This document shows, piece by piece, positions 9,640 through 18,423 of a DNA stretch of 64,000 nt; within the stretch, counting starts at the first letter, position 1; every line of letters begins with the position of its first letter. Source of the stretch: a bacterium (lineage in GTDB: Bacteria; Planctomycetota; Planctomycetia; Isosphaerales; Isosphaeraceae); assembly GCA_016125085.1 (NCBI GenBank), contig WGMM01000035.1:60808-124807 (forward strand), given 5' to 3'. A program made the position numbers and the translations under genes. The notes under the pieces were generated by a model, which was not told the origin of the DNA, ran no database searches, and saw only the letters and a list, made by a program, of their open reading frames with translations.

Positions 9640-9661
9640 GGGGCCTTCGACGGCCCCTTTC
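9640..9661 (+). terminator. Rho-independent terminator after the small CxxC gene
   Basis: A six-base-pair GC stem (GGGGCC / GGCCCC) with a six-base loop, beginning seven bases after the stop codon and followed by TTTCGCTTTT. It separates the small CxxC gene from the downstream hydrolase gene. Confidence 0.7.
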
Positions 9662-9687
9662 GCTTTTCCGCCACGAGGGGCACGCCC

Positions 9688-11088
9688 GTGCATCGCCGCG
9701 CTTTCATCGATCGCACCATGGCTGCGGCCCTGTCTGTGCCTGCCATCGGGTCATCGCAGGCAGGTGCGTTTGAGCGTGCCAGGGCCAATGACGCAACCTC
9801 CGGCCCGCTGCCGATCGGCAACCGTCGCGAACTCTTCGTCGACCGGTACCTGATCGACACGATGAAGGGGACGGAACTGCGGCTTTCCGAGCCGGTTCTC
9901 ACCCCGCCCATGACCGAGCCGGCCAACGACATGGAATACGCCACCGTCATTAAAGACGGTGACCTTTTCCGCCTTTACACCCGCGACGGCCGGGGCGCGA
10001 AGCACGACGGCGACGCGCCGGAGGTCACTCGCTATTGCGAAAGCCGTGACGGAATCCACTGGACCAGGCCCGAACTGGGGCTGGTCGAAATCGACGGCTC
10101 AAAGCGCAATAACGTCATCCTGCACGAGCCGCCCTTCTGCCACAACTTCGCGCCGTTTCTCGACACCCGGCCGGGCGTCGATCCGGCCCACCGTTTCAAG
10201 GCCCTGGCAGGCACGGTGAAGTCGTCGCTGGTGGCGTTCGTTTCGGGTGACGGCATCCGCTGGAAAAAGCTGCGCGAAGAGCCGGTGATCCGCTACACGA
10301 AGGAATACGCGTTCGACTCGCAGAACGTCTCGTTCTGGTCGGAACTCGAAGGCAGATACGTCTGCTACTTCCGCCATTTCCTCGACAAAAAACTCCGGTC
10401 CGTGTGCCGGACGACTTCCGAAAACTACCTGGACTGGACCGAGCCGGAACCGCTTCGGCCGAATTTCCCGGGCGAGCATATCTACACCACGCTCACGCAC
10501 CCCTATTTCCGGGCCCCGCACATTTACGTCGCCCTGCCGACCCGCTTCTTCCCGGACCGGGGCGAAAGTACCGACGTGCTCTTCATGACCGCCCGCGGGC
10601 CAGGCCCGTTCGACCGCACTTTCCGCGAGGCCTTTATCCGCCCGGGCCTCGACCCCGCCCGCTGGGGCAACCGTTCGAATTACGCCGCCCTGAACGTCGT
10701 GCCGACCGGCAAGGAAGAGATGTCGATCTACATGACACCTTTCCGCCGGTTCGTGTTACGAACGGACGGCTTCGCCAGCCTCCGGGCCGGGTTCGACGAA
10801 GCCGAAACGATCACCAAACCTCTGACGTTCGAAGGCTCCCGGCTGTGGTTGAACTTTGCCACGAGCGCCGGCGGTGCCGTTCGCACGGAAGTGCAGGACG
10901 CACATGGCAATCCGCTGCCCGGGCTGACGCTGGCAGACAGCGTGCCGCTCGTCGGCGATGCGATCGAACGGCAGGCCACGTGGAAAACCGACAGCACTGA
11001 AGCCCTGAGGCGGCTGAGCGGCCAGCCGGTGCGGCTCAGGTTCGTCCTGCGCGAGGCGAACCTTTACGCCCTGCGGTTCGGCTCCTGA
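9688..11088 (+). CDS. Secreted GH32/43-like beta-propeller hydrolase
   Basis: A 466-residue exported protein. The N-terminus MHRRAFIDRTMAAAL has a short basic region then a hydrophobic stretch, a Tat- or Sec-type signal. The body has repeated blade-like units with aromatic, Asp and Trp motifs (SRDGIHWTRPELG, SGDGIRWKKL, NYLDWTEPEPL) typical of five-bladed propellers of the GH32/GH43/DUF4975 type. The last 90 residues resemble a small beta-sandwich. GTG start at 9688 with GAGGGG eight bases upstream. The next genes are a sulfatase and an esterase, so breakdown of sulfated polysaccharides is a reasonable guess. Activity not provable from sequence. Confidence 0.72.
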   Translation: MHRRAFIDRTMAAALSVPAIGSSQAGAFERARANDATSGPLPIGNRRELFVDRYLIDTMKGTELRLSEPVLTPPMTEPANDMEYATVIKDGDLFRLYTRDGRGAKHDGDAPEVTRYCESRDGIHWTRPELGLVEIDGSKRNNVILHEPPFCHNFAPFLDTRPGVDPAHRFKALAGTVKSSLVAFVSGDGIRWKKLREEPVIRYTKEYAFDSQNVSFWSELEGRYVCYFRHFLDKKLRSVCRTTSENYLDWTEPEPLRPNFPGEHIYTTLTHPYFRAPHIYVALPTRFFPDRGESTDVLFMTARGPGPFDRTFREAFIRPGLDPARWGNRSNYAALNVVPTGKEEMSIYMTPFRRFVLRTDGFASLRAGFDEAETITKPLTFEGSRLWLNFATSAGGAVRTEVQDAHGNPLPGLTLADSVPLVGDAIERQATWKTDSTEALRRLSGQPVRLRFVLREANLYALRFGS

Positions 11089-11144
11089 TTTACCGCACGC
11101 AACCGATCGAACGAAATCCGAACCAGCCTGGGGAACGCACTTCG

Positions 11145-12851
11145 ATGGCCCGCACTTATTCGATCGTCCGAGTCGTCATCTCCGCACTGGCATGCACAAC
11201 TCCCGCATTCGCCGCCAATGCCGCAAAGCCCAATGTGCTCTTGATATGCATCGACGACCTGAAGCCCAATATCGGCACCTACGGCGACCCATCCGCGAAA
11301 ACGCCGAACATCGACGCTCTGGCGAAGCGCGGGGTCGTCTTCGAGCGGGCCTACTGCAACCAGGCGGTCTGTTCGCCCTCGCGTAACGCGCTGCTGACCT
11401 CCCTGAGACCGCAGACTCTCGGCATTTACGACCTGCCCACGAACTTCCGCAAGGGTAAGCCGGACGCCATCACCCTGCCGGAACTGTTCCTGAAAGCCGG
11501 TTACCGCACCGAGGGCATGGGCAAAATCTTCCACCCCGGTCAAGGCAACCATGAGGACGACCGATCCTGGGGCGTCCCTTACTTCCGCCCCAAGGCCGAC
11601 ACTTACGCCCTGGCCGAAAACAAGGCTGCCAACGGTCAAGGAAATGCCGGTGACGAAGCCGGCTCGCGTGGCGCCGCCTTCGAAAAAGCCGACGTGCCCG
11701 ACAACTTCTACGCCGACGGCAAAGTCGCCGATGAAGCCATCCGCCGCCTCGAAGCCGCAAAGTCTGACCCTGCACAGCCATTTTTCCTTGCCGTCGGCTT
11801 CATTCGCCCGCACCTGCCATTCTGCGCGCCCGCGAAGTATTGGGATATGCACGACCCGAAAGCCTTCCGGCCGGAGCCACTGCAGGGCTTGCCGCAAGGT
11901 TCGCCCAAATTCGCCGGAACGACTTTCGGCGAACTGCGGCGTTACAAAAACGTGCCGGAGCAGGGCCCGGTGAGCGACGACCTGGCTCGCGAACTCGTAC
12001 ATGGCTACTATGCGGCCACGTCCTACACCGACGCCCAGATCGGCCGGGTGCTCGAATCGCTGGAAACCACGGGGCTGGCGAAGAATACGATCGTCGTTCT
12101 GTGGGGCGACCACGGCTGGCACCTGGGCGACCACGGCCTCTGGTGCAAGCACACCAATTACGAACAGGCCGCTCGGGTGCCGCTGATCGTAGCCGCGCCA
12201 GGCATCGCCCCTGGCCGGTCGGCTTCGATGATCGAAACGGTCGACGTTTACCCGACGGTCGCCGAACTGGCCGGGCTGGCGGCACCGAAGGGCCTCGATG
12301 GCGTCAGCCAGATCGCGAACCTGAAGCACCCCGGGACCAAAGTGCGCGACTCGGTCATCCACGTCTACCCGCGTGCCGGCAACATCATCGGTCGGGCAGT
12401 TCGCACCGAACGTTACCGGATGGTCGAATGGAAACCCTTCGGAGCCACGGCCGAATCGGCTGAATACGAACTGTTCGACTACGAAACCGATCCGGCCGAG
12501 TCGCGCAATCTCGCCGCCAGCGAACCCGCCGTCCTGCGCTACATGCAGGGCCTGCTGGCATCGCACCCCGAACCCCGGCCCCAAGTGGGCAAACCGTTGC
12601 CCGCAACCGGGCAGCCGTTGCCCAATGAAGCCGCTTCGAAAAAGGCCGCACCGAAGAAGAAAACCGATCGAGCCGCCCTGTTCGCTCGTCGCGACACCGA
12701 CGGCGACGGCAAACTCTCGCGCGCCGAGTTCCTGGCCAACCAGCCCGATCCCGATCAGGCACCCGCGAGATTCGACCGGTTCGACCTCGACAAGGACGGC
12801 ACGCTCTCCCGCGCAGAGTTCATCGGCATGGGCCGGCCGGCGAATCCCTGA
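11145..12851 (+). CDS. Secreted sulfatase (iduronate-2-sulfatase type) with two C-terminal EF-hands
   Basis: A 568-residue exported enzyme with a signal peptide at about 1-24. The metal-binding Asp pair is at 37-38 (ICIDDLK). The sulfatase signature CSPSR has Cys76 as the residue converted to formylglycine. Further active-site motifs are GKIFHPG, FFLAVGFIRPHLP and WGDHGWHLGDHG. After residue about 490 comes a Lys/Ala-rich linker and two canonical EF-hand loops (DTDGDGKLSRAEF near 517, DLDKDGTLSRAEF near 547). Calcium-binding tails on planctomycete sulfatases are known and may aid stability or attachment. It would release sulfate from polysaccharides. Confidence 0.94.
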   Translation: MARTYSIVRVVISALACTTPAFAANAAKPNVLLICIDDLKPNIGTYGDPSAKTPNIDALAKRGVVFERAYCNQAVCSPSRNALLTSLRPQTLGIYDLPTNFRKGKPDAITLPELFLKAGYRTEGMGKIFHPGQGNHEDDRSWGVPYFRPKADTYALAENKAANGQGNAGDEAGSRGAAFEKADVPDNFYADGKVADEAIRRLEAAKSDPAQPFFLAVGFIRPHLPFCAPAKYWDMHDPKAFRPEPLQGLPQGSPKFAGTTFGELRRYKNVPEQGPVSDDLARELVHGYYAATSYTDAQIGRVLESLETTGLAKNTIVVLWGDHGWHLGDHGLWCKHTNYEQAARVPLIVAAPGIAPGRSASMIETVDVYPTVAELAGLAAPKGLDGVSQIANLKHPGTKVRDSVIHVYPRAGNIIGRAVRTERYRMVEWKPFGATAESAEYELFDYETDPAESRNLAASEPAVLRYMQGLLASHPEPRPQVGKPLPATGQPLPNEAASKKAAPKKKTDRAALFARRDTDGDGKLSRAEFLANQPDPDQAPARFDRFDLDKDGTLSRAEFIGMGRPANP

Positions 12852-13006
12852 TCGATGACATAAGACATTGTCGGAATGGCTGTCGATCGATCGCTGTATG
12901 TCGCTTCACGACTCCCATCCGGCGAAACTTTTCGCCCGGATCGGAGTATGTGAATCGTCGGAAAGCACATCGATCGATTCAGATATCTCGACCGCAGGAG
13001 ATCTTC

Positions 13007-13873
13007 ATGCGTCACGCACTGACTGGCATATGCCTGGTCTTCGGCAGCTTCTTGACCACTTTCGCCGCCGAGCCAATCGAAAGGAACTGGACGATCGGCG
13101 ACGAACGCCGCGAGGCTCTTGTCTATCTACCGGCGCAAGCCAGCGACACGCCGGCTCCGCTCGTATTCGTATTTCACGGGCATGGCGGAACGATGCGTAA
13201 CGCCATGCGCACGTTTGGCTTGCACAAGCTGTGGCCGGAAGCTGTCGTCGTTTATCCCCAGGGGCTGAACACCCCCGGTCAACTGACCGACCCTGAAGGC
13301 AAACGCAGCGGCTGGCAATCGTCGGCCGGGCAACTGGGTGACCGGGACTTGAAATTCGTGGACAAAATTCTGGCGGAGCTCAAGTCGGAACGCAAAATTG
13401 ACCCGGATCGCATCTACGCCACGGGCCATTCGAACGGTGGCGGTTTCACTTACCTTCTGTGGGCGGAACGTGGCGACATTTTTGCGGCGCTGGCCCCCTC
13501 ATCCGCCGCGGGGCTGAGGCATCTGCCGAAGATGAAACCGAAGCCGATGCTGCACATCGCGGGCGAGACCGACCCCCTGGTTCGATTCCCGATGCAGAAG
13601 CGCATGATCGACCTGGTGCGCGGCAAAAACGGTTGCAATCCGGAAGGCAAACCCTGGCACGACATTAAGTTCTGCACCGAATACGATTCCCGGGCGGGCA
13701 CGCCGGTCGTCACGCTCATCCATCCCGGCGGCCACAAGTTCGAAGCCACCGCCCCGGCCGCGATCGTGCGATTCTTCAAGGAGCATCCGCGGAATTCGCT
13801 ACGCTCGAATGAAGAAAAACCCGAAAAGGAGGAAACGTCAGCGACCGTCAAAAGCCCCTCTGCCAGTGGCTGA
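13007..13873 (+). CDS. Secreted alpha/beta hydrolase, PHB-depolymerase/LpqC-like esterase
   Basis: A 288-residue exported hydrolase with a signal peptide at about 1-20. The oxyanion-hole region is VFVFHGHGG. The nucleophile elbow is GHSNGG, and the family pattern continues with an Asp in HIAGETDPLVRF and a His in HPGGHKFE. This matches the LpqC/PHB depolymerase-like esterases, many of which act on acetyl or feruloyl esters of polysaccharides. The ATG at 13007 has AGGAG six bases upstream. It lies 155 bases after the sulfatase, so joint action on a sulfated or esterified glycan is plausible. Confidence 0.85.
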   Translation: MRHALTGICLVFGSFLTTFAAEPIERNWTIGDERREALVYLPAQASDTPAPLVFVFHGHGGTMRNAMRTFGLHKLWPEAVVVYPQGLNTPGQLTDPEGKRSGWQSSAGQLGDRDLKFVDKILAELKSERKIDPDRIYATGHSNGGGFTYLLWAERGDIFAALAPSSAAGLRHLPKMKPKPMLHIAGETDPLVRFPMQKRMIDLVRGKNGCNPEGKPWHDIKFCTEYDSRAGTPVVTLIHPGGHKFEATAPAAIVRFFKEHPRNSLRSNEEKPEKEETSATVKSPSASG

Positions 13874-13902
13874 CCGCCGTTAACCGAGTTCGAAACACGT
13901 CG

Positions 13903-13946
13903 GGCCGGGATCGAACGCTTGCGGCTGAATCCCGGCCGTTGATGCC
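13903..13946. terminator. Hairpin between convergent genes (likely bidirectional terminator)
   Basis: Perfect nine-base arms GGCCGGGAT (13903-13911) and ATCCCGGCC (13929-13937) with a 17-base loop, followed by GTTGATGCC and a T run. It lies between the converging esterase and EF-hand genes and could stop transcription from both sides. Confidence 0.6.
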
Positions 13947-13988
13947 TTTTCAAGTCTGGCGAGTCACTTTCGATCGATCGACCAAGGA

Positions 13989-14645
13989 TCAGTTTTCCGG
14001 CTTCTTCTTCGGGAACTCGCCCTTTTTCTTCGCCGCTTCCATGAATCGCCGCATGGCCTGCACTGCGAATTCCTGCTCATTTTCCGTAATGAAGCCGTCG
14101 GCATCACGGTCGATACGGTCGAACAGGGGCGGGGCTCCACGCCATTCGTCGCGACTGATTTTGCCGTCGCCGTCGGCGTCCATCATTTTCAGACGTTCCA
14201 GCGGATTCGCGGCGAGCCCTTTTTTCGCAGGTTCAGGCTTCTTCACGGCTTCCGGCTTTGGGGCTGCGGCTTTACCTGCCGCGTTGGGCCCGCCGGCTCC
14301 CAGCACAGCCTGCACGCGTGCCCCGGCGGCTTGAAGTTCGCCCCGGCTGAGTGCCTTGTCGCCATCGGTATCCATCAGTTCCAGCAGGGCGTCGAACTGC
14401 TCACGGGCCGAGTCGGGCACTTCGGAACGCTGCAGCACTTCGTCGCCATTGGCATCAAGCTCCAGCACGATTCGCTGGAAAGCCTTGGCCTGCGGTCCGG
14501 CGGCTTTGCCCTTTGCCTTGGCTTTGACTTTGGCGTCTGCCGCACCGCCGGCTGCCTTTTTGGCCGGGTCGTCCTGCGCGATGAGCACCGGGACAAGCAT
14601 CGAAGCGACGACGAAGAACGAACGGTGGATCAGCGGTGGTTTCAT
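13989..14645 (-). CDS. Secreted EF-hand calcium-binding protein
   Basis: A 218-residue exported protein with a signal peptide (about 1-24) followed by a Lys/Ala-rich stretch. Four EF-hand loops are visible: LDANGDEVLQRSE, MDTDGDKALSRGE, MDADGDGKISRDE and IDRDADGFITENE, arranged as two pairs separated by an Ala/Pro/Lys linker. Such proteins are abundant in planctomycetes and their roles are unknown. The ATG at 14645 was chosen because it starts directly before the basic and hydrophobic signal. It points toward the esterase gene. Confidence 0.88.
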   Translation of the reverse strand: MKPPLIHRSFFVVASMLVPVLIAQDDPAKKAAGGAADAKVKAKAKGKAAGPQAKAFQRIVLELDANGDEVLQRSEVPDSAREQFDALLELMDTDGDKALSRGELQAAGARVQAVLGAGGPNAAGKAAAPKPEAVKKPEPAKKGLAANPLERLKMMDADGDGKISRDEWRGAPPLFDRIDRDADGFITENEQEFAVQAMRRFMEAAKKKGEFPKKKPEN

Positions 14646-14932
14646 CGGACGGCTTCCCGCGAGGTTTTCGATACGATTCCTGACGACGACTTGCACCTGA
14701 CGAAGGTCTCATACACCGGCCGCAACGGATAGTTTCGACAGAGCCCGGAGATCGAAAAAACCGAACCGATCGCGGAATTTCGGCATAAGCCTCGGCCCCT
14801 TCAGGCGAATACGGTTGTGATCAGCCATGCATCTCCTTAGAATGCACTGCGGCGATGCAGCGATCGGTTCGCACAATCGCCGGAAGTTTCGGTTTCGGCA
14901 AATTCTCCGGATCATGTACAGGCGGAAAGATC

Positions 14933-16018
14933 ATGAATTCCCTCAGTGCGTTCGGCATTCTGGCACAAAACGCGGGCGATAACCCTTCGTTCTGGGCGAT
15001 CGCGGTCGGTTTCATGCTGGTGCTCACCGGTCTGATCGCCCTGTTCCTGCTGATCTTCATGATCAAATACTTCAATCTCTACATGCAGTCGGTCATGTCC
15101 AAGGCGGGCGTGCGTCTGCGTGACCTGATCGGCATGACCTTCCGCCGCGTGAATCCGAACATCATCGTCAGGTCCAAGATCATGGCCAGCCAGGCCGGTC
15201 TGACCGAAAAGGACGGCATTACGACCCGCGCCCTCGAAGCCCATTACCTTGCCGGCGGCAACGTGCCCAGCGTCGTCCGAGCCCTCATTGCCGCGAACCG
15301 GGCCGACATTCCCCTTTCGTACAAGCGTGCCGCAGCCATTGACCTCGCCGGCCGGAACGTGCTCGAAGCCATCCAGACGAGCGTGAACCCGAAGGTCATC
15401 GACTGCCCCGACCCCGCCAAGGGCCGGCAAACCGTCGACGCCGTCGCGAAGGACGGCATCCAGCTCAAGGCCAAGGCCCGAGTCACCGTGCGCACGAACA
15501 TCGACCGGCTGGTCGGCGGTGCCACCGAAGAGACGATCATCGCCCGCGTCGGCGAAGGGATCGTCACCACGATCGGCTCGGCGGAATCGCACAAGAACGT
15601 CCTCGAAAACCCGGACATGATCTCCAAGCGCGTGCTGGAAAAGGGTTTGGATGCAGGCACGGCGTTCGAGATCCTTTCGATCGACATCGCCGATATCGAC
15701 GTCGGCGACAACATCGGCGCCAACCTTCAGGCCAGCCAGGCCGAGGCTGACATGCGCGTGGCCCGGGCCAAGGCCGAAGAACGCCGCGCCTTCGCAGTCG
15801 CCCAGGAGCAGGAAATGGTCGCCCTGGTGCAGCAGAACCGGGCCAAGCTCGTCGAATCCGAAAGCCAGATCCCCATGGCCATCGCCGACGCCCTCCGTGG
15901 CGGCAAGATTGGCATCATGGACTACTACAACCTGCGCAACCTTCAGGCCGACACGGAGATGCGTTCCGCCATCGCCGGGGGCGACAAGTCCGGGAACCGG
16001 AGCATCACCGAGGGCTGA
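14933..16018 (+). CDS. floA: Flotillin-like protein FloA
   Basis: A 361-residue membrane scaffold protein of functional membrane microdomains. One strongly hydrophobic hairpin-like segment lies at about residues 14-45, followed by the FloA-specific region with GVRLRDLIGMTFRRVNP. The SPFH domain contains KARVTVRTNIDRLVGGA and TIGSAESHKNVLENPD. A coiled-coil region rich in Ala, Glu and Arg (about 265-310) follows. Length and motif order match Bacillus FloA (YqfA). The ATG at 14933 sits just before the first family-like residues. The following coiled-coil membrane protein may be its partner. Confidence 0.93.
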   Translation: MNSLSAFGILAQNAGDNPSFWAIAVGFMLVLTGLIALFLLIFMIKYFNLYMQSVMSKAGVRLRDLIGMTFRRVNPNIIVRSKIMASQAGLTEKDGITTRALEAHYLAGGNVPSVVRALIAANRADIPLSYKRAAAIDLAGRNVLEAIQTSVNPKVIDCPDPAKGRQTVDAVAKDGIQLKAKARVTVRTNIDRLVGGATEETIIARVGEGIVTTIGSAESHKNVLENPDMISKRVLEKGLDAGTAFEILSIDIADIDVGDNIGANLQASQAEADMRVARAKAEERRAFAVAQEQEMVALVQQNRAKLVESESQIPMAIADALRGGKIGIMDYYNLRNLQADTEMRSAIAGGDKSGNRSITEG

Positions 16019-16098
16019 GATGCCCCCGGAAGTGAGCCTCGGGATCGCCACGACCGAATCGGATCCGAATCGACGCAAAAGGGAGAGGGTCAATAAAC

Positions 16099-16767
16099 AT
16101 GCCCGACATCGAAGATATCATCGAAGGACTCGCCCCCTTTGCGTTCATTCTGATCTGGATCTTCTCGGCGATCATGGGGCGTGCGAAGGAACAACCCCCC
16201 ACGAAAACGACGAGGCCCGTGTTCGCTCCGCCTCGATCGACGGAAATGACCGCGAGCACCGAAACCGCCCCGCAGGCTCGGGGCGGCGAAAAGGTGGACT
16301 GGACCCAGCTCGATACCCAAAACCCCTATAACAGCGAGAATTTCGATCCATCCGCGGCGGAAGCGGAGCGATCCGCGGCTCAAGCAAAGCAGGAACAGCT
16401 CGCCAAAGCACTGCGCGAACAGAGAAAACGCGAAGCCGCGGCCGCCAGGCGAGAAGCCGAAGCCGCTCGCAAGGCCGCGGCCGCTCGCAAGGCGGCCGCA
16501 GAACAGGCCGCGAAAAAGCAGCAGCAGGCCAGCAATAAGCCGGCCGATATTTTCCACCTCGTTTCGGATCACGCCGCCGAAACCCACCTGGAACATGCCC
16601 TGACCGATCGCCCGGCAGGGACTTCCACACCTGGCAGGAAGTCATCCATGGCCATGGCCTCCATCATCTCCGGCATGCAGGAGAGGGATGCCGTCCGCAA
16701 GGCCCTGATTATGTCGATCGTCCTGGGCGAACCGAAATGCAAAGTCGGCCGGGGCCCCGGCGCGTAA
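16099..16767 (+). CDS. Single-pass membrane protein with Ala/Lys/Arg-rich coiled coil
   Basis: A 222-residue protein of unknown function. It begins with a short acidic stretch and one membrane helix (about 9-26), then a disordered linker. A long, highly charged coiled coil rich in Ala, Glu, Lys and Arg covers about residues 90-145. A globular C-terminal end follows, with the LIMSIVLGEPKC region. A GGGAGAGGG-type ribosome site lies before the ATG. It follows floA after 80 bases, so it may share its transcript and be a microdomain-associated component. No family was recognised. Confidence 0.75.
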   Translation: MPDIEDIIEGLAPFAFILIWIFSAIMGRAKEQPPTKTTRPVFAPPRSTEMTASTETAPQARGGEKVDWTQLDTQNPYNSENFDPSAAEAERSAAQAKQEQLAKALREQRKREAAAARREAEAARKAAAARKAAAEQAAKKQQQASNKPADIFHLVSDHAAETHLEHALTDRPAGTSTPGRKSSMAMASIISGMQERDAVRKALIMSIVLGEPKCKVGRGPGA

Positions 16768-17093
16768 CCCCAACGAACTTTTCGGATCATCGAAGCGACC
16801 CTTTAATCCCGCAAGCGGGCCGCCTTATCCCGTAAAGATAGGGGAAATTTGACCGTCGTATGAATTGAATAAAGGCATGGCATTCGATTTGATCAAGAAA
16901 GAAATCGATTCTTGACCGCGAGGGCCGATAGGTAACGTGGCAACGAAGGAGACGCTCAAGGTCCTCATGCGTTACGGCGAACGCGACTGTTTGACGCAAG
17001 TTGTACGGTCGGACTCTACGGAAAGACATTCTCGAGCGAAATCGGCCTCAAGGAAGTTGACTGTGCTCGTTTCCGGTGGGGAGACGCCGACCC
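16768..17093. other. Intergenic region with two small hairpins
   Basis: About 325 bases without a credible gene. At 16808-16819 CCCG / CGGG arms form a four-base-loop hairpin, and TTATCCCGTAAAGATAGGGG follows at 16826-16845, giving a second short CCC/GGG hairpin. Both are GC islands in an otherwise AT-richer stretch. The rest shows nothing recognisable. It may hold the promoter and 5' leader of the downstream thioredoxin gene. Confidence 0.4.
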
Positions 17094-18305
17094 ATGCAGC
17101 CAAGATTCGTATCCTGCCGAGCGGCCCAGCGCATGCTCGCAGCCCTGTTGGTTATCGCTTGTTTGACGAGTCGTACCCATTCGACTCAAAGCTCGGACAC
17201 GTTCGAGCCGATCGAAAAAACATTGACTTGGCTCGGTGATTACGGTGAAGCCCTGCGCGCCTCGGTCGCAGCGCAAAGACCTGCCTGGATTCAATTTACG
17301 GGCCCCTGGTGCCCGAATTGCCATAAAATGGACAAGGAAACGTTTCGGAATCCGAAGGTGATCGAACGACTTTCGAAGCACTTCGTCACAGCCAAGATCT
17401 CTTGCGAAAACGACGCCGAACTTGCTTTGAGCTTTGGTTTTACGCAATTGCCGAGTTCCGTCCTGATCAGCCCGGACGGCAAGATCCTGGCACGGCACGA
17501 GGGATTCGCAGACCCCGAAAAGCTGGAAAGCCTGACCGTCCTTGCCGGCGTGCCAGCGGAAGCCGGCGATACGAAGCCCGAAACCCTTCTTGCCGATGGA
17601 GATAAGAAGGCCGTTCTGGAAGCGGACCTGGTGTCGCGACCGACGGGTGGCGAGCATGAAACGATCGAAGTCGCCATGCTCGAGCCAGTCGACGCGGATC
17701 TTCCGCGAATTTCGATCGTCACCGACGAAGCACCAGTGACAGAAGCGGAAGACCTCGTCGCCCCTTCGGAATTAAACGCCAAAACGACGGCCAAAGCGGG
17801 CGATTCGGCCACGAACGTACCGACGCCTCTGGGTCATTACTGCCCGGTAGCGTTGCTGGACAAAGCCGTGCTCGTCGAGGCCGGGGCTTCGCACACGGCC
17901 GTATATGCCGGTTCCCGGTACTACTTCGAATCCGCCGAGGCGAAGGCCAGGTTCGCAGCCGAACCTGAGAAATTCGTGCCGGCCCGTGGCGGCGAATGTC
18001 TCGTGACTCTTGCCGAAAACCGATCGGAAGTCGCAGGTTCCGATAAATATCCCGTCGTTTACGATGGCCGCATTTACCTGTGTGCCTCGGAACAGGCCCG
18101 GCAGAAATTCCTGGCCAATCCGTCGACTTACGCCAACGGCGACTTGCGGTCCCAGGGCACTTGCCCGCACTGCGGTGCATCGCTGGCGTCCCAGCAGCAC
18201 AGTCGCAACAGGTTCCAGATCCGGTTCGGCGGCAGCCGTTATCAGTTCCCCGACAAAGCCCACATGGAAGCGTTTTTGAAAGCTCCTCTCCGATACCTGC
18301 GTTGA
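17094..18305 (+). CDS. Exported thioredoxin-fold protein with three YHS-like repeats
   Basis: A 403-residue exported protein. After a signal peptide (about 1-30) comes a thioredoxin-like domain with the redox motif WCPNC (Cys73, Cys76) and a cis-Pro region LPSSVLI. The second half holds three similar units resembling YHS metal-binding domains: starting at YCPVALLDKA, at ECLVTLAENR and at TCPHCGASLA. Each ends in an aromatic-rich strand and F-x-x-x-P-x-x-Y. Such units often bind heavy metals or copper. The start at 17094 has GGGGAG nine bases upstream; a GTG six codons earlier is also possible. A periplasmic thiol or metal chaperone role is likely but unproven. Confidence 0.7.
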   Translation: MQPRFVSCRAAQRMLAALLVIACLTSRTHSTQSSDTFEPIEKTLTWLGDYGEALRASVAAQRPAWIQFTGPWCPNCHKMDKETFRNPKVIERLSKHFVTAKISCENDAELALSFGFTQLPSSVLISPDGKILARHEGFADPEKLESLTVLAGVPAEAGDTKPETLLADGDKKAVLEADLVSRPTGGEHETIEVAMLEPVDADLPRISIVTDEAPVTEAEDLVAPSELNAKTTAKAGDSATNVPTPLGHYCPVALLDKAVLVEAGASHTAVYAGSRYYFESAEAKARFAAEPEKFVPARGGECLVTLAENRSEVAGSDKYPVVYDGRIYLCASEQARQKFLANPSTYANGDLRSQGTCPHCGASLASQQHSRNRFQIRFGGSRYQFPDKAHMEAFLKAPLRYLR

Positions 18306-18354
18306 TCGACCCCGTGGCGATCGTCCGCATGTGCAAATCGCATTCTCGCGCGAC

Positions 18355-18406
18355 AGAAGATCCGCATGACGCCGAAATGTCTTGCGGATCTTCTCGTTAT
18401 CTTGTT
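18355..18406. terminator. Perfect 12-bp hairpin between convergent genes
   Basis: Arms AGAAGATCCGCA (18355-18366) and TGCGGATCTTCT (18383-18394) pair perfectly over 12 bases with a 16-base loop, followed by CGTTATCTTGTTTT. It lies between the thioredoxin/YHS gene and hflX, which converge, and would serve as a terminator for both. Confidence 0.75.
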
Positions 18407-18423
18407 TTCCGGTCCGTTTTCGA

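Noticed and set aside
11064..12584. Minus-strand open frame of about 506 codons
   Set aside because: Antisense to the sulfatase with its conserved CSPSR site.
13950..13985. Frequent TCGATCGA-type words
   Set aside because: They occur throughout the window in genes and gaps alike and look like a genome-wide word preference rather than a local site.
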